Source: Magnaporthiopsis rhizophila (Eukaryota > Ascomycota > Sordariomycetes > Magnaporthales > Magnaporthaceae). From it: a stretch of 64,000 nucleotides of DNA. Shown one piece after another: positions 55,417-64,000 of this stretch. Position numbers and translations under genes: made by a program. The notes below the pieces were generated by a model. That model was not told the DNA's origin. It saw only the letters and a list, made by a program, of their open reading frames with translations, and searched no databases. The stretch spans positions 124,001 to 188,000 of the forward strand of contig PYSS01000012.1 of the NCBI GenBank assembly GCA_003049465.1, given 5' to 3'. Every line of letters starts with the position of its first letter. The first letter of the stretch is position 1.

Positions 55417-56607
55417 ATGGAAAAGACAGCGGTTTCTGGCGATGGTCTCGTGATCCCAGTAAGTCACTACCGACCATTTTCACAGACCGGCGAAGTTTCG
55501 GCTTTACCCTTTCGACCTATGGAGACCCTGCCCATCCGAACAGCACTGACATCTCAGCCAGCTCATCGACTTCTCCAAGTTCCTGTCTGGGACGCCCAGC
55601 GAGAGGCAGGGGACGGCCAAAGCGATCCTGCACGGATTCCAAACGGCCGGGTTCATCTACCTGTCGAACCTCCCCATCCCCGACGAGATCCGCGAGAAGG
55701 TCTTCGCCACGTCGGCCAAGTTCTTCACGCTCTCGTCGGAGGAAAAGATGGAGCTCGGCTGGACCACGCCGGCGGCCAACCGGGGCTACTCGGCACCGGG
55801 GCGGGAGAAGGTGACGCAGCTCGAGAACATCGAGGACGTGGCGAAGCTCCGGCAGTCGGCTCCCGACATTAAGGAGTCTTTCGAGATCGGCCGCGACGAC
55901 GACCCGGATTTCCCGAACCAGTGGCCCGCGCCGAGCAAGGAGCAGGCGCGCGAGTTCAGGCCCGTCATGCTCGACTTCTTCGCGCGGTGCAAGGCCATCC
56001 ACGTCGAGGTGATGCGCGCCATCGCCGTGGGCATCGGCATCGGCATCGACGAGGGCTACTTTGACCGCTTCGTTGACGCGGGCGACAACACACTGCGCCT
56101 GCTGCACTACCCGGCCGTCGACAAGAGCGTGTTCGAGGTCAACCCGGGCCAGGTGAGGGCCGGCGAGCACTCCGACTACGGCTCCATCACGCTGCTGTTC
56201 CAGGACGACCGCGGCGGCCTACAGGTCAAGAGCCCCAACGGCACCTTTGTCGACGCGACGCCCATCCCGGGCACCTGCGTCGTCAACGCTGGCGACCTGC
56301 TCGCGCGCTGGAGCAACGACACCATCAAGAGCACCATCCACAGGGTCGTCGAGCCGCCGACGTGCGAGGGCAACATCCACCCTGCAAGGTATAGCATTGC
56401 GTAAGTTGGAACATTTCCTACCTGTTCTGCCTGCACGTCGCCGAGCACGAGGGCTGATGAATCCCGATTCTCAGTTACTTCTGCAACCCCAACACCGAGA
56501 GCTTTATCGAAACGATCCCGGGAACTTATGCCGACGAAGCCCAGAAGAAGTACAAGGGCATCCAGAGCGGAGAGTACCTGGTGCAGAGACTTGCAGCGAC
56601 GTACTAA
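55417..56607 (+). CDS. Thymine-7-hydroxylase (2-oxoglutarate/Fe(II) dioxygenase)
   Basis: Three exons, 55417-55458, 55562-56400 and 56475-56607, encode 337 residues. The enzyme oxidises the methyl group of thymine in three steps to 5-hydroxymethyl-, 5-formyl- and 5-carboxyuracil, each using O2 and 2-oxoglutarate. The double-stranded beta-helix carries the iron triad H217, D219 (GEHSDYGS) and H274 (TIHRVVEPP), with R290 (PARYSIA) for the 2-oxoglutarate carboxylate. R193, Y220 and F296 match positions described as thymine contacts in the Neurospora enzyme, offset by three or four residues. Overall similarity to that protein is very high (RGYSAPGREKV, APDIKESFEIGR, VKSPNGTF). The 42-nt first exon gives MEKTAVSGDGLVIP. 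A purine- or flavonoid-type oxygenase is unlikely given this match. Confidence 0.94.
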
Positions 56608-57125
56608 GGTCCCCTTGGGAGGGGTAGAAGTCTGGATGTCGTCATGTTTCTTAAGCAGTTCCTCATTTTATACAGGCCAATAACACCACCGAATGTGCTG
56701 TATCACCTCCCTTGTGCCCCGTGCAGAGTTCATATAAAAAGAAATAGAAAATGTAGAGATAACATGATACAAATTCATTACCCAAGGACGGGAGGCATAT
56801 AAGTAACATTTTAAATGCTTTCTTTTAAACACTCTGCTTTAGGTTGTCTTTCCGGTCAGCGGTATATCATCAAAACATTGAGTTTTCGAGGCTCTTTAAC
56901 ATGGGCGCGTGGGTCTCTTTATCGTCGCACAGCCAGCCAAAGATAAGCAAGCCAGCCAATCATCAATCATAATTCAGCAGGAAAATATGGGGCTGTCTGC
57001 GATCAACGACTTTTTATTTTTTTTTCTTGGGCGGCTGGCGCATACACGTGCCTTTGCCAACAGTTCCGGTCCAGTGCACCCATCAAGTCCTTAGGGGTTT
57101 TGCAACCGCCCGCCCCTTAGTCGGC
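56608..57125. other. Intergenic region between thymine-7-hydroxylase and NOC3
   Basis: 518 bp holding the dioxygenase 3' UTR and the NOC3 promoter. The first 200 bp are AT-rich; a T run lies at about 57011-57024. No gene is supported. Confidence 0.5.
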
Positions 57126-59159
57126 ATGATATCGAAGCACTCCGAAATGGCAATGCGACCTGTCAAGCGGCGCAAGGTCACTCCGCCACCCTCTGTGGGT
57201 GGTGACGAGCCGTCCAAAGCCGGGATTCAGAAGGCCTTCTTCAAGAGCGCCGCCAGCTGGGATCTCGAGCAGGACTACGAATCTCGGCCGCGCAAGGGAA
57301 AGAAGAAGGAGAAGGAAAGCACCCGACTGCCGATCAAAACCGCCGATGGTCAGATCCAGCAAGCGCATGTCGAGGCCGACGCGGCGTCGGTGGTGAGCGA
57401 CGAGGACTGGCTTGACGGCGGGAGCGACTCTGGGGCCCAGTCAGAGGACGAGGCCGACGCCGTCGCTCCCGCGGTCCCTAAGGTCTCGGAGCGGGAGCAG
57501 ATCCTGAAGGCAAAGGAGGAGCTCGCCAAGATTGCCTCTGCTCTCGCTGAGGATCCAGAGGAGAACCCAGGGGCATTCAAGGCTCTCGCCCAGATCGGCG
57601 ATTCCAAAGTCCCCGCCGTTCAGAAGCTCGCGCTCGCAACCCAGATGGCAGTCTACAAGGATGTCATCCCGGGCTACCGCATCCGTCCCGCCGCAGACGG
57701 GCCAGCCGAGAAGCTCTCGAAGGAGGTTCGCAGGGTCCGGTTGTACGAGCAGTCCCTGGTATCTGGATATCAAGCATACGTCAAGGAGCTCGTGAGGCTG
57801 GCCAAGTCCAAGCAGCCAGGGTCGGGCGCGGCCATGTCCAGCATCGCCATCACCTGCGCATGTACACTCCTCACCACGGTGCCACACTTCAACTTCCGCA
57901 CCGACCTGATCAAGATCCTGGTTCAGAAACTCAGCACCAGGAACGTGGACGAGCCCTTCCGCAAGTGCCTGCGCGCACTCGAGACGCTGTTCAAGGAAGA
58001 TGAGGATGGCAAGCCGGCAATGGAGGCCGTTTCCGTGCTCTCCAGGATGATGAAGGCTCGGAAATTCCGCGTCGACGAATCGGTGCTCAACCTGTTCCTG
58101 CACCTGCGGCTGCTTTCCGAGTTCTCCGGCAAGGCTTCCCAGGACCACGTGGACCGGCCGACAGAAGCACGGAAGCCCAAGGCCAAACGGGAGTTCCGCA
58201 CAAAGCGGGAGAGGAAGCTCCTCAAGGAGCAGAAGGCGGTCGAGAAGGACATGGCGCACGCCGATGCCATTGTCAGCCACGAGGAGCGGGACAAGGTGCA
58301 GTCGGAGACGCTCAAGCTGGTTTTTGCCACCTACTTTCGTATCTTAAAGCTGAGGCTGCCTCGCCTGATGGGAGCTGTGCTCGAGGGCCTGGCCAAGTAT
58401 GCGCACTTGATCAACCAGGACTTTTTTGGCGATCTACTGGAGGCCCTGAAGGACTTGATCCGGGACACGGAAGAGGGTGAGGGTGAGACCGAGGGCGAGG
58501 ATACAGCCGGAGGGATCGAGGACGAGGATCTAGGGACCCGAAACACGAGCCGGGAATCTCTGCTCTGTGTGGTCACCGCATTCGCGCTTCTCGCAGGACA
58601 GGACGCCCATAACAGCCGCAACGCCCTCCACCTCGATCTGTCCTTTTTTACCACGCACCTCTTCCGGGGCCTGTTCGCTCTGTCGACGAACCCTGACCTG
58701 GAGCTCGGCGCGCGGTCGCTACATCTGCCCGACCCGGACAGCCCAGAAGCCTCGGCAGGCAGGTCCAATAAGGTCAATTTGCAGACCACGACAGTGCTGC
58801 TGATCCGTTGCCTGACGGCGGTTCTTCTGCCACCTTGGAACATCAGATCTGTGCCACCGTTGCGTCTGGCAGCCTTCTCCAAACAGATCATGACAGCATC
58901 ACTGCACATGCCCGAAAAGTCGTGCCAGGCCGCCCTGGCACTGCTCCACGACGTGTCGCACACGCACGGAAACAAGATCGCCGCGCTCTGGAGCACCGAC
59001 GAGCGCAAGGGGGACGGCAAATACAACCCGCTCAGCGACACGGTGGAGGGCAGCAATCCTTTCGCAACTACGGTCTGGGAAGGCGAGCTGTTGCGAAGAC
59101 ACTTCTGCCCCAAGGTCCGGGAAGGCGCCAAGCTGTTGGAAAAGAATGTCTCTATTTAG
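57126..59159 (+). CDS. NOC3: Noc3, nucleolar 60S ribosome biogenesis factor
   Basis: A single exon of 677 residues from ATG 57126; starts at 57147 or 57153 (MRPVKRRKV) are also possible. The in-frame 33 codons upstream begin without ATG and are left out. Noc3 works with Noc2 in 60S subunit maturation and nuclear export of pre-60S particles, and in yeast also has a role at replication origins. A basic nuclear signal (RPVKRRKV) opens the protein, followed by an acidic linker. The Noc3 domain is recognisable from VPAVQKLALATQMAVYKDVIPGYRIR and SKEVRRVRLYEQSLVSGYQAYV. Further on are CACTLLTTVPHFNFRTDLI, the basic stretch KREFRTKRERKLLKEQKAVEK and the C-terminal CBF/Mak21-type region with FATYFRILK and LLEKNVS. 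Confidence 0.93.
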   Translation: MISKHSEMAMRPVKRRKVTPPPSVGGDEPSKAGIQKAFFKSAASWDLEQDYESRPRKGKKKEKESTRLPIKTADGQIQQAHVEADAASVVSDEDWLDGGSDSGAQSEDEADAVAPAVPKVSEREQILKAKEELAKIASALAEDPEENPGAFKALAQIGDSKVPAVQKLALATQMAVYKDVIPGYRIRPAADGPAEKLSKEVRRVRLYEQSLVSGYQAYVKELVRLAKSKQPGSGAAMSSIAITCACTLLTTVPHFNFRTDLIKILVQKLSTRNVDEPFRKCLRALETLFKEDEDGKPAMEAVSVLSRMMKARKFRVDESVLNLFLHLRLLSEFSGKASQDHVDRPTEARKPKAKREFRTKRERKLLKEQKAVEKDMAHADAIVSHEERDKVQSETLKLVFATYFRILKLRLPRLMGAVLEGLAKYAHLINQDFFGDLLEALKDLIRDTEEGEGETEGEDTAGGIEDEDLGTRNTSRESLLCVVTAFALLAGQDAHNSRNALHLDLSFFTTHLFRGLFALSTNPDLELGARSLHLPDPDSPEASAGRSNKVNLQTTTVLLIRCLTAVLLPPWNIRSVPPLRLAAFSKQIMTASLHMPEKSCQAALALLHDVSHTHGNKIAALWSTDERKGDGKYNPLSDTVEGSNPFATTVWEGELLRRHFCPKVREGAKLLEKNVSI

Positions 59160-59472
59160 GCCACAATGCATGATAACCCTTCTGGAATAGCGTGACCTCG
59201 CAGTAGTTACCCCTAGTATTCACATTCTTGATACCCGCCATTCTTCTTTTCGGCAAAGACATCAACACCAGCAGCTATCAAATCGATTCTGGGCCGCTTA
59301 AGCAGCCCCCGTAAGCTATGGCAATTTCCATAAGTGAGTGATGATGGTAATGACAAGGACACTCAACACCAGACCGTCCAATCTCCACCGAACAGTCCTA
59401 CCTACTCAGTTGCGGCCCTCCTATTTGTCAGTTGGGGTATACACAAGGCCCCCTCAACAGCACTTTCGCCTC

Positions 59473-59958
59473 TCAGGGCTTCTTCGGGGACTTTTCTGCG
59501 CATATACCTGTACCTGCCCATAGTATAAACGGCGGCTGGGCATCAAGGGATACGTTTCGTCCTTGCTTGTCGGTAAGCTCCATATTCGCGTGCCCAATGC
59601 CCGCATTAGTAAGAGAGACTCCGATACAGTACATCCATGTATAGTCGTTACGGTTTTCGACTCGTAGTGGGGAGAATGGAAGACATGGAAGACATGGAAA
59701 AGGAAGGGGTCGTTCGTTCGCCCGAACATCCATTGCCAACCTGACTCGGGCTCGATCGTCATGCGTCCAAGCAGCCGGGAACGAGCTCCGCCGAGGGGGT
59801 GGCAATGAGGCGAAGAGAAAGAACAAAAGAAGACCGAAAATAGAGAGGCCCGACAAAGCCAGGAGGCGACGTCGGACCGTCGACGTTCGCTGCAAGGTAC
59901 GGCCTGCAGGGCCTTGGTCTCTCGATAAGCTTTGGCTGTCAGTTGTTGAGGGACGCAT
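59473..59958 (-). CDS. Weak candidate: short protein with one membrane helix
   Basis: An ATG-started frame of 161 codons. Residues about 28-52 (RRRLLALSGLSIFGLLLFFLFASL) make a good type II signal anchor preceded by a basic, Ser/Thr-rich N-terminus. After about residue 75 the sequence loses character, so if it is a gene, only the first part is an exon and the rest lies further left. I recognise no family. It converges on NOC3, leaving little room for downstream exons. Confidence 0.22.
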   Translation of the reverse strand: MRPSTTDSQSLSRDQGPAGRTLQRTSTVRRRLLALSGLSIFGLLLFFLFASLPPPRRSSFPAAWTHDDRARVRLAMDVRANERPLPFPCLPCLPFSPLRVENRNDYTWMYCIGVSLTNAGIGHANMELTDKQGRNVSLDAQPPFILWAGTGICAEKSPKKP

Positions 59959-61045
59959 GCACCCCGTGAGCCTTATTCGGCGTTTGGGAGAAAGAGAGCA
60001 TGCACGGATTTCTGACTGTGCATGTCAATACGGTACGCCGAATGCCCGAGGGCCCCCATTTCACTTTCATAACTTTCCATCTATTTGCAGGTTAGGCAGA
60101 CGACGGACCGCACGCTGCCGAGATAAACCGACGGATTTGCAATTTTACAATTTCATTTTCAATTTACCTTTTTGTTCCGTATCCGGAGCGGTGCCAGGGA
60201 ACAGTGTTCCTCGTCTTCGTCTTCCCTCGATGTTGAGTCCGAACTAAAATGATCTCCAATCGCCGGTACCAAGCAAATCAGCCGAACGAAGTCAGGAGCA
60301 GATAAAAGAGAAAAAAAAAAAAAAAGAATATTGCTAGGTAAAACTTCCAGGATGTTCCCTCGTAAAGCAAGCGAGCGGCTCAGCAAACGACAGGGTCCGC
60401 GGTCAGGCTTCTTTTTTCCCCCATCGACGCCGCCAACTTACCCAACACAACAATACCTATACATACGGATGTCTACCACCACGCCCCTCTCCCTGGTGCC
60501 GAAAAACATGATCCACTACCAACGAGCGAACCCCTGCGTTTTTGTTTCATACCGCACGATTCCATTTTCCAGCCCATCAGTCGGCAGGAACCGCTGCCCC
60601 GGCAGATGCGCAAACCTGCCTATAACGGTAGCATAAGAAGAAGAGGCTGAGCGGGCGTGGAGAAAAAAAAAAGCGACGTTGTTTCTTCATCTCTCTCTCA
60701 TGACATTCTCCTCCCACAAAAAAGTAAATTTGGCGAATGACCGGGGGATATACATAGAAGGCGGCTGGAAGAAGCCGCCCAGTTCTGTAGCCGATTGCTA
60801 CCTATCTTGGCTCAAGGCGCAGCAAGGGCAGGCAAGGGAGGTTTTATGATCTGCCTCTTGTCGAACGCTGAACAAAAACTCGCCAAGACAGGTTCGAAGC
60901 CCAGAGAGGTAAGTGCTCGGTATCTTTGAGTCGAGCCAGAGAGGACGAGGGCATACAGAGGGCAGCTGGCGACAGCTCAGCCACGGCGGCAGAGAATAAA
61001 TCGCCACCTTGCTTTGCTTGGCTTTATCATGAGGGGAGTCAGTTT

Positions 61046-61164
61046 CCCCCCCCCCCCCCCCCCCCCCCCCCCCCNNNNNNNNNNNNNNNNNNNNNNNNNN
61101 NNNNNNNNNNNNNNNNNNNNNNNNNNNNNNNNNNNNNNNNNNNNNNNTTTTTTTTTTTTTTTTT
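61046..61164. other. Assembly gap flanked by a C run and a T run
   Basis: 29 C are followed by 73 unknown bases (61075-61147) and then 17 T. The gap length is the submitter's estimate. Frames passing through it are meaningless. Confidence 0.95.
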
Positions 61165-61666
61165 GGAATTTCATTCATGTATCCCCGTCCGTCGATGACG
61201 GGCATTCTTTAGCGAGCCGTGTTGGAAAGCGCGAACAAAGATAGAATAGAATCCCCTTCCGGCCGGCCGGCAGTTCGAAAAAAAAAAAAAAAAAAAAAAA
61301 AACACACCTGACAGAGGGATCGAAGACAGACACAAGACACAGACACACAGAACGCACGCACGGGCGTTTATTCTGTCAGGGTTTCAGATGGCGGCTCCTA
61401 CGGGAGCGAAAAAAGAGACACAGACCATCCGCCTGCCTGCCCGCCTGCCTGTCCCGGTGTAGAATTTGGACTGGCTTGTAGGAATCCCGTGATTCCTTCC
61501 TTGGCCACACACATCGGATGCAATACCTTCCAGATTACCTACCCGGGTAGTATCCTGCAGCCCAGGGAGAGCTTGCCTTGTGTGCCACAGCATTTGCATC
61601 TCCCTTCCCTACCGACCTACCTAGCTAGCTGGTGACACAGCTTTGGTAAACAAACTACACACAAAC

Positions 61667-61667
<1 letters not shown>

Positions 61668-61718
<51 letters not shown>

Positions 61719-61801
61719 ATGCATATGGGACAGGGAGAGGGGGAGTAGAAAAAAGAGGGAAAAGGAAAGAGTTTTGGGGGGGTCGGGGGGGGGGGGGGGG
61801 G
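61668..61801. repeat. Cluster of homopolymer runs
   Basis: 38 A at 61668-61705, 13 more A after a single G, then a purine-rich link and 17 G ending at 61801. Length is likely unreliable in the assembly. Confidence 0.85.
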
Positions 61802-64000
61802 TTAGGTTGGTAGGCAAGGGAGGCAAAACCAAACGTGGTAGGGCCAGTCAGGCCCCCCGGGCGGGTGGTCTCGGGCCATGGGCCTTTGTGTTTTGCACCC
61901 TAGATCGAGCAAGTCAGTCAGTCAGTCAGTCAAGTCGGTTTGGACATGGCGCTCTCCCCCTCTCTCTCTTTCTCTCTCGCTCCCGCTCCGGGTCTATGCC
62001 GAGAGACAGCGTGCAGCCAGCCGGGCGCCGGCAGCCGCAGGAGGTGGAAAGTCCGAAAGGTACATGCATCCACACTCTTTGGGTGCGGCTCTGGGCGTGT
62101 CTACTATAGTACATGGGGTTGTATGCGAGTGCCGTTTTTTTTTTTTTTTTTGATTTTATTTTATATCTATTTTTCGGCCATTCCTTTTTTTCCTCCTGTC
62201 GTCTTCTTTCTTTTCTCATATCCCTTCTAGGCTCATTTCAACGGCCGGCATTGACCATCCTGATCCCGCGGGCATAAATCATGGGCCATGATCGACATCT
62301 GCGAGTGGGGGCGAGGAAAAAGCCGGTACCGGTATTTTACATAGATGGCTGCGCGTGTCGTGGGCTCGCTCGCTCTCCGCGCTCACCCTTGCCGAGCTGC
62401 CGAGCGGCTCTGGGAGCTGAGCTGAGCAAGCGGACAAGGATCAAGACCCGCCGACCTGAGGCGTGCGCTTGGATGCGTTGGTTGACGGGCAGGCAGGCAG
62501 TCACAGCACGCAAGGGCGCGCTGCTGCCGCTGCGGCGCACGAGCACAGAGAGAAAGTCAGCCTGCCAGCCTGCTGCCGATGGCGGGCGACTCGCCCTGGG
62601 GGTGACGGCGGCGACTTCAGCAGCCGGCCAACACAAAGTGCGGCTGGCTGGGGGACTGGGCAGGGGTGGTCTGGCTGGTCGGCTGTGCCTGTCCCAGGAC
62701 GATGCTAGAGGAAAGGCTGGAGGTTGCCAAAAAGAAGCGCGGCTCGTGGAACATGGGCCACGGGAAACTCATCTATCCCAGACCGCGGGTAGAGCGGACA
62801 GGGGATGGGTTTGGTCAATATCCCGATCTTTTTCGTTACCACACATCCAAGTTAAGAAGCAGGTAGGCAGGCAGCTATGTTTCTAGATACGCAGGAAGAT
62901 GGGGTCTACGAAGGGGAAAGAATCGAGTACCTACCTAGGTCAAGAGTCGTGCAGCTGGCTCGCTCGCTGGTCAGGTCAGCCGGTTCGGCCAGAGGAGTCT
63001 GTGTGGCGGGGCTTCTTTTTGGCCTGGTGCCTTTCCCGCCTTTTTCCACTGTCGTGTTCGCTGGTTGACCGACGGGAGCAAACCTCTTGGCGTGTGCAGA
63101 TGCAGATGCAGACGCAGGTACGGGTGGTCCGAGAGCGACGCTGGAGTTGATACTCTGGCTGGCCTGCGAGTCCGACTCCCGCTGCCATCGGCCTTCTGGA
63201 AGAAGACGTGACATGGCCGGTCGTGTTTCACGTACCTGATTAAATTACGAGGTTGCCCTGGGGGGCCGTCAGGGGAGGCCCGGCGCTTGTTTCGGCTGCT
63301 GCACGACCGCAGTTGGGTTGGCCAGGTGCCATCACACCCGACATCACGTTGGCTGGGGGTCTTGGTGCTGCTCTTCTCCTCCACCACCGTGCGTCCGTGT
63401 CCGTCCACCTGTGCCCCGCCCTGTCCACTCAGCCCCATGGAGGCCAGAGAAACACCGAGCAACTGGCCGCCCCGATCGCGCGCTCTTAACTCGAACCTTT
63501 CATGGGTCGCGGGGTGCGCTCCACTTTGGCCCGAATTCCATTTCTTCAGTGCTCCCATTCGACAATCTGGGCCAGCACCTGCTTCATGCAAGATCCAGGA
63601 ACACCAATCACAAATCCACAAGCTCTCCAGGGCTGTCGTATTGCGCGCGCTAGAGCGAGCCCGAACATGTTACCCCCATTTTGTCGCCTCTCTTTCTTTT
63701 TCTGTGTTTTTTTTTTGTCTCTTTTTTTTTCTCTCCTATTTGTGTGTGTTTTTTTTTTTTTGTTCTTTTGTTCTTGACGCCGCGGTGCCGCTGCTGGTGT
63801 GATTTGTTCCTGTGGCTGGCCCAACCAGCTACGTCGTAGTCGTTTGTTTCATCGAGCTCGGTTTCAAGTTGGGTTGCTCTTGACTGGATCCCTGATGCCC
63901 ACTCGAGCTTTTGGAAGGTGCAGAAGAAAGAATGAGAAAAGAAAAAATACGGGACGAGGTCGTGGGGTGAGTGGTCTCGTGCGGCTTCTTCCACAGACCG

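Larger units (their letters stand above)
59160..64000. other. 4.8-kb region without a supported gene, homopolymer-rich
   Basis: This stretch is crowded with A, T, C and G runs and contains the only gap of unknown bases. Runs include A at 60311-60326, 61278-61302 and 61668-61705, G at 61785-61801, T at about 62136-62151 and an AGTC repeat at 61912-61932. Apart from one weak candidate (59473-59958) the open frames are short or compositionally extreme. It may be leader or control DNA of a gene beyond the right end; that cannot be tested here. Confidence 0.4.

Noticed and set aside
57027..57125. N-terminal extension of NOC3
   Set aside because: The upstream frame opens at TTG and its sequence is not Noc3-like.
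60885..60910. GGTTCGAAGCCC considered as a tRNA B box
   Set aside because: No matching A box, anticodon stem or acceptor stem at the right spacing.
62281..62886. 201-codon plus-strand frame
   Set aside because: ATG-started but Arg/Ala/Gly-rich throughout, overlapped by other frames and unlike any family I know.

Overview
This window is nuclear DNA of a filamentous ascomycete, most likely a Sordariomycete. The proteins resemble Neurospora, Magnaporthe and Cordyceps family members. Coding sequence is GC-rich, and genes are single units of about 0.5-6.5 kb broken by short GT-AG introns (mostly 65-200 nt) with CTRAC/CTGAC-like branch sites. Genes alternate strands with no operons. I assembled 21 protein genes by joining exons on conserved protein sequence; one further single-exon candidate is weak. 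I found no rRNA, tRNA, CRISPR array or intact transposon. The genus cannot be fixed from the sequence alone.

Layout. 1-10.8 kb: the signalling mucin MSB2 (minus) inside a very gene-poor stretch, with 6.4 kb before the next gene. 10.8-25.1 kb: FKBP12, a large RING plus triple-ZZ protein, mitochondrial enoyl-CoA hydratase, the Golgi/ER sorting receptor RER1, the transcription elongation factor PAF1 and a CAP10/GT90 glycosyltransferase. 25.5-42.1 kb: the giant HEAT protein LAA1/HEATR5, the mitochondrial pair TACO1 and PET100, the GPI mannosyltransferase SMP3, SKP1, ribosomal protein eL39 and the Golgi GTPase ARL1. 42.1-50.5 kb: gene-poor DNA holding a small uncharacterised protein and a secreted alpha-carbonic anhydrase. 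50.5-59.2 kb: the very-long-chain fatty acid dehydratase PHS1, a DUF676-type hydrolase, isoorotate decarboxylase, thymine-7-hydroxylase and NOC3. 59.2-64 kb: no convincing gene, many homopolymers and one assembly gap.

Most interesting biology. Isoorotate decarboxylase and thymine-7-hydroxylase lie head to head across a 752-bp shared promoter. Together they form a complete thymine-to-uracil route (three oxidations of the 5-methyl group, then removal of the resulting carboxylate). Known active-site residues of both enzymes are present. A second functional pairing is TACO1 and PET100, two cytochrome c oxidase biogenesis factors that converge on a 310-bp spacer.

Other points of note are in gene structure: a GC-AG intron in SMP3; a stop-free intron divisible by three in the carbonic anhydrase, filled by a long purine/pyrimidine tract; a 6-nt first coding exon in eL39; a 21-nt exon in FKBP12; and an optional 78-nt intron in the small uncharacterised gene.
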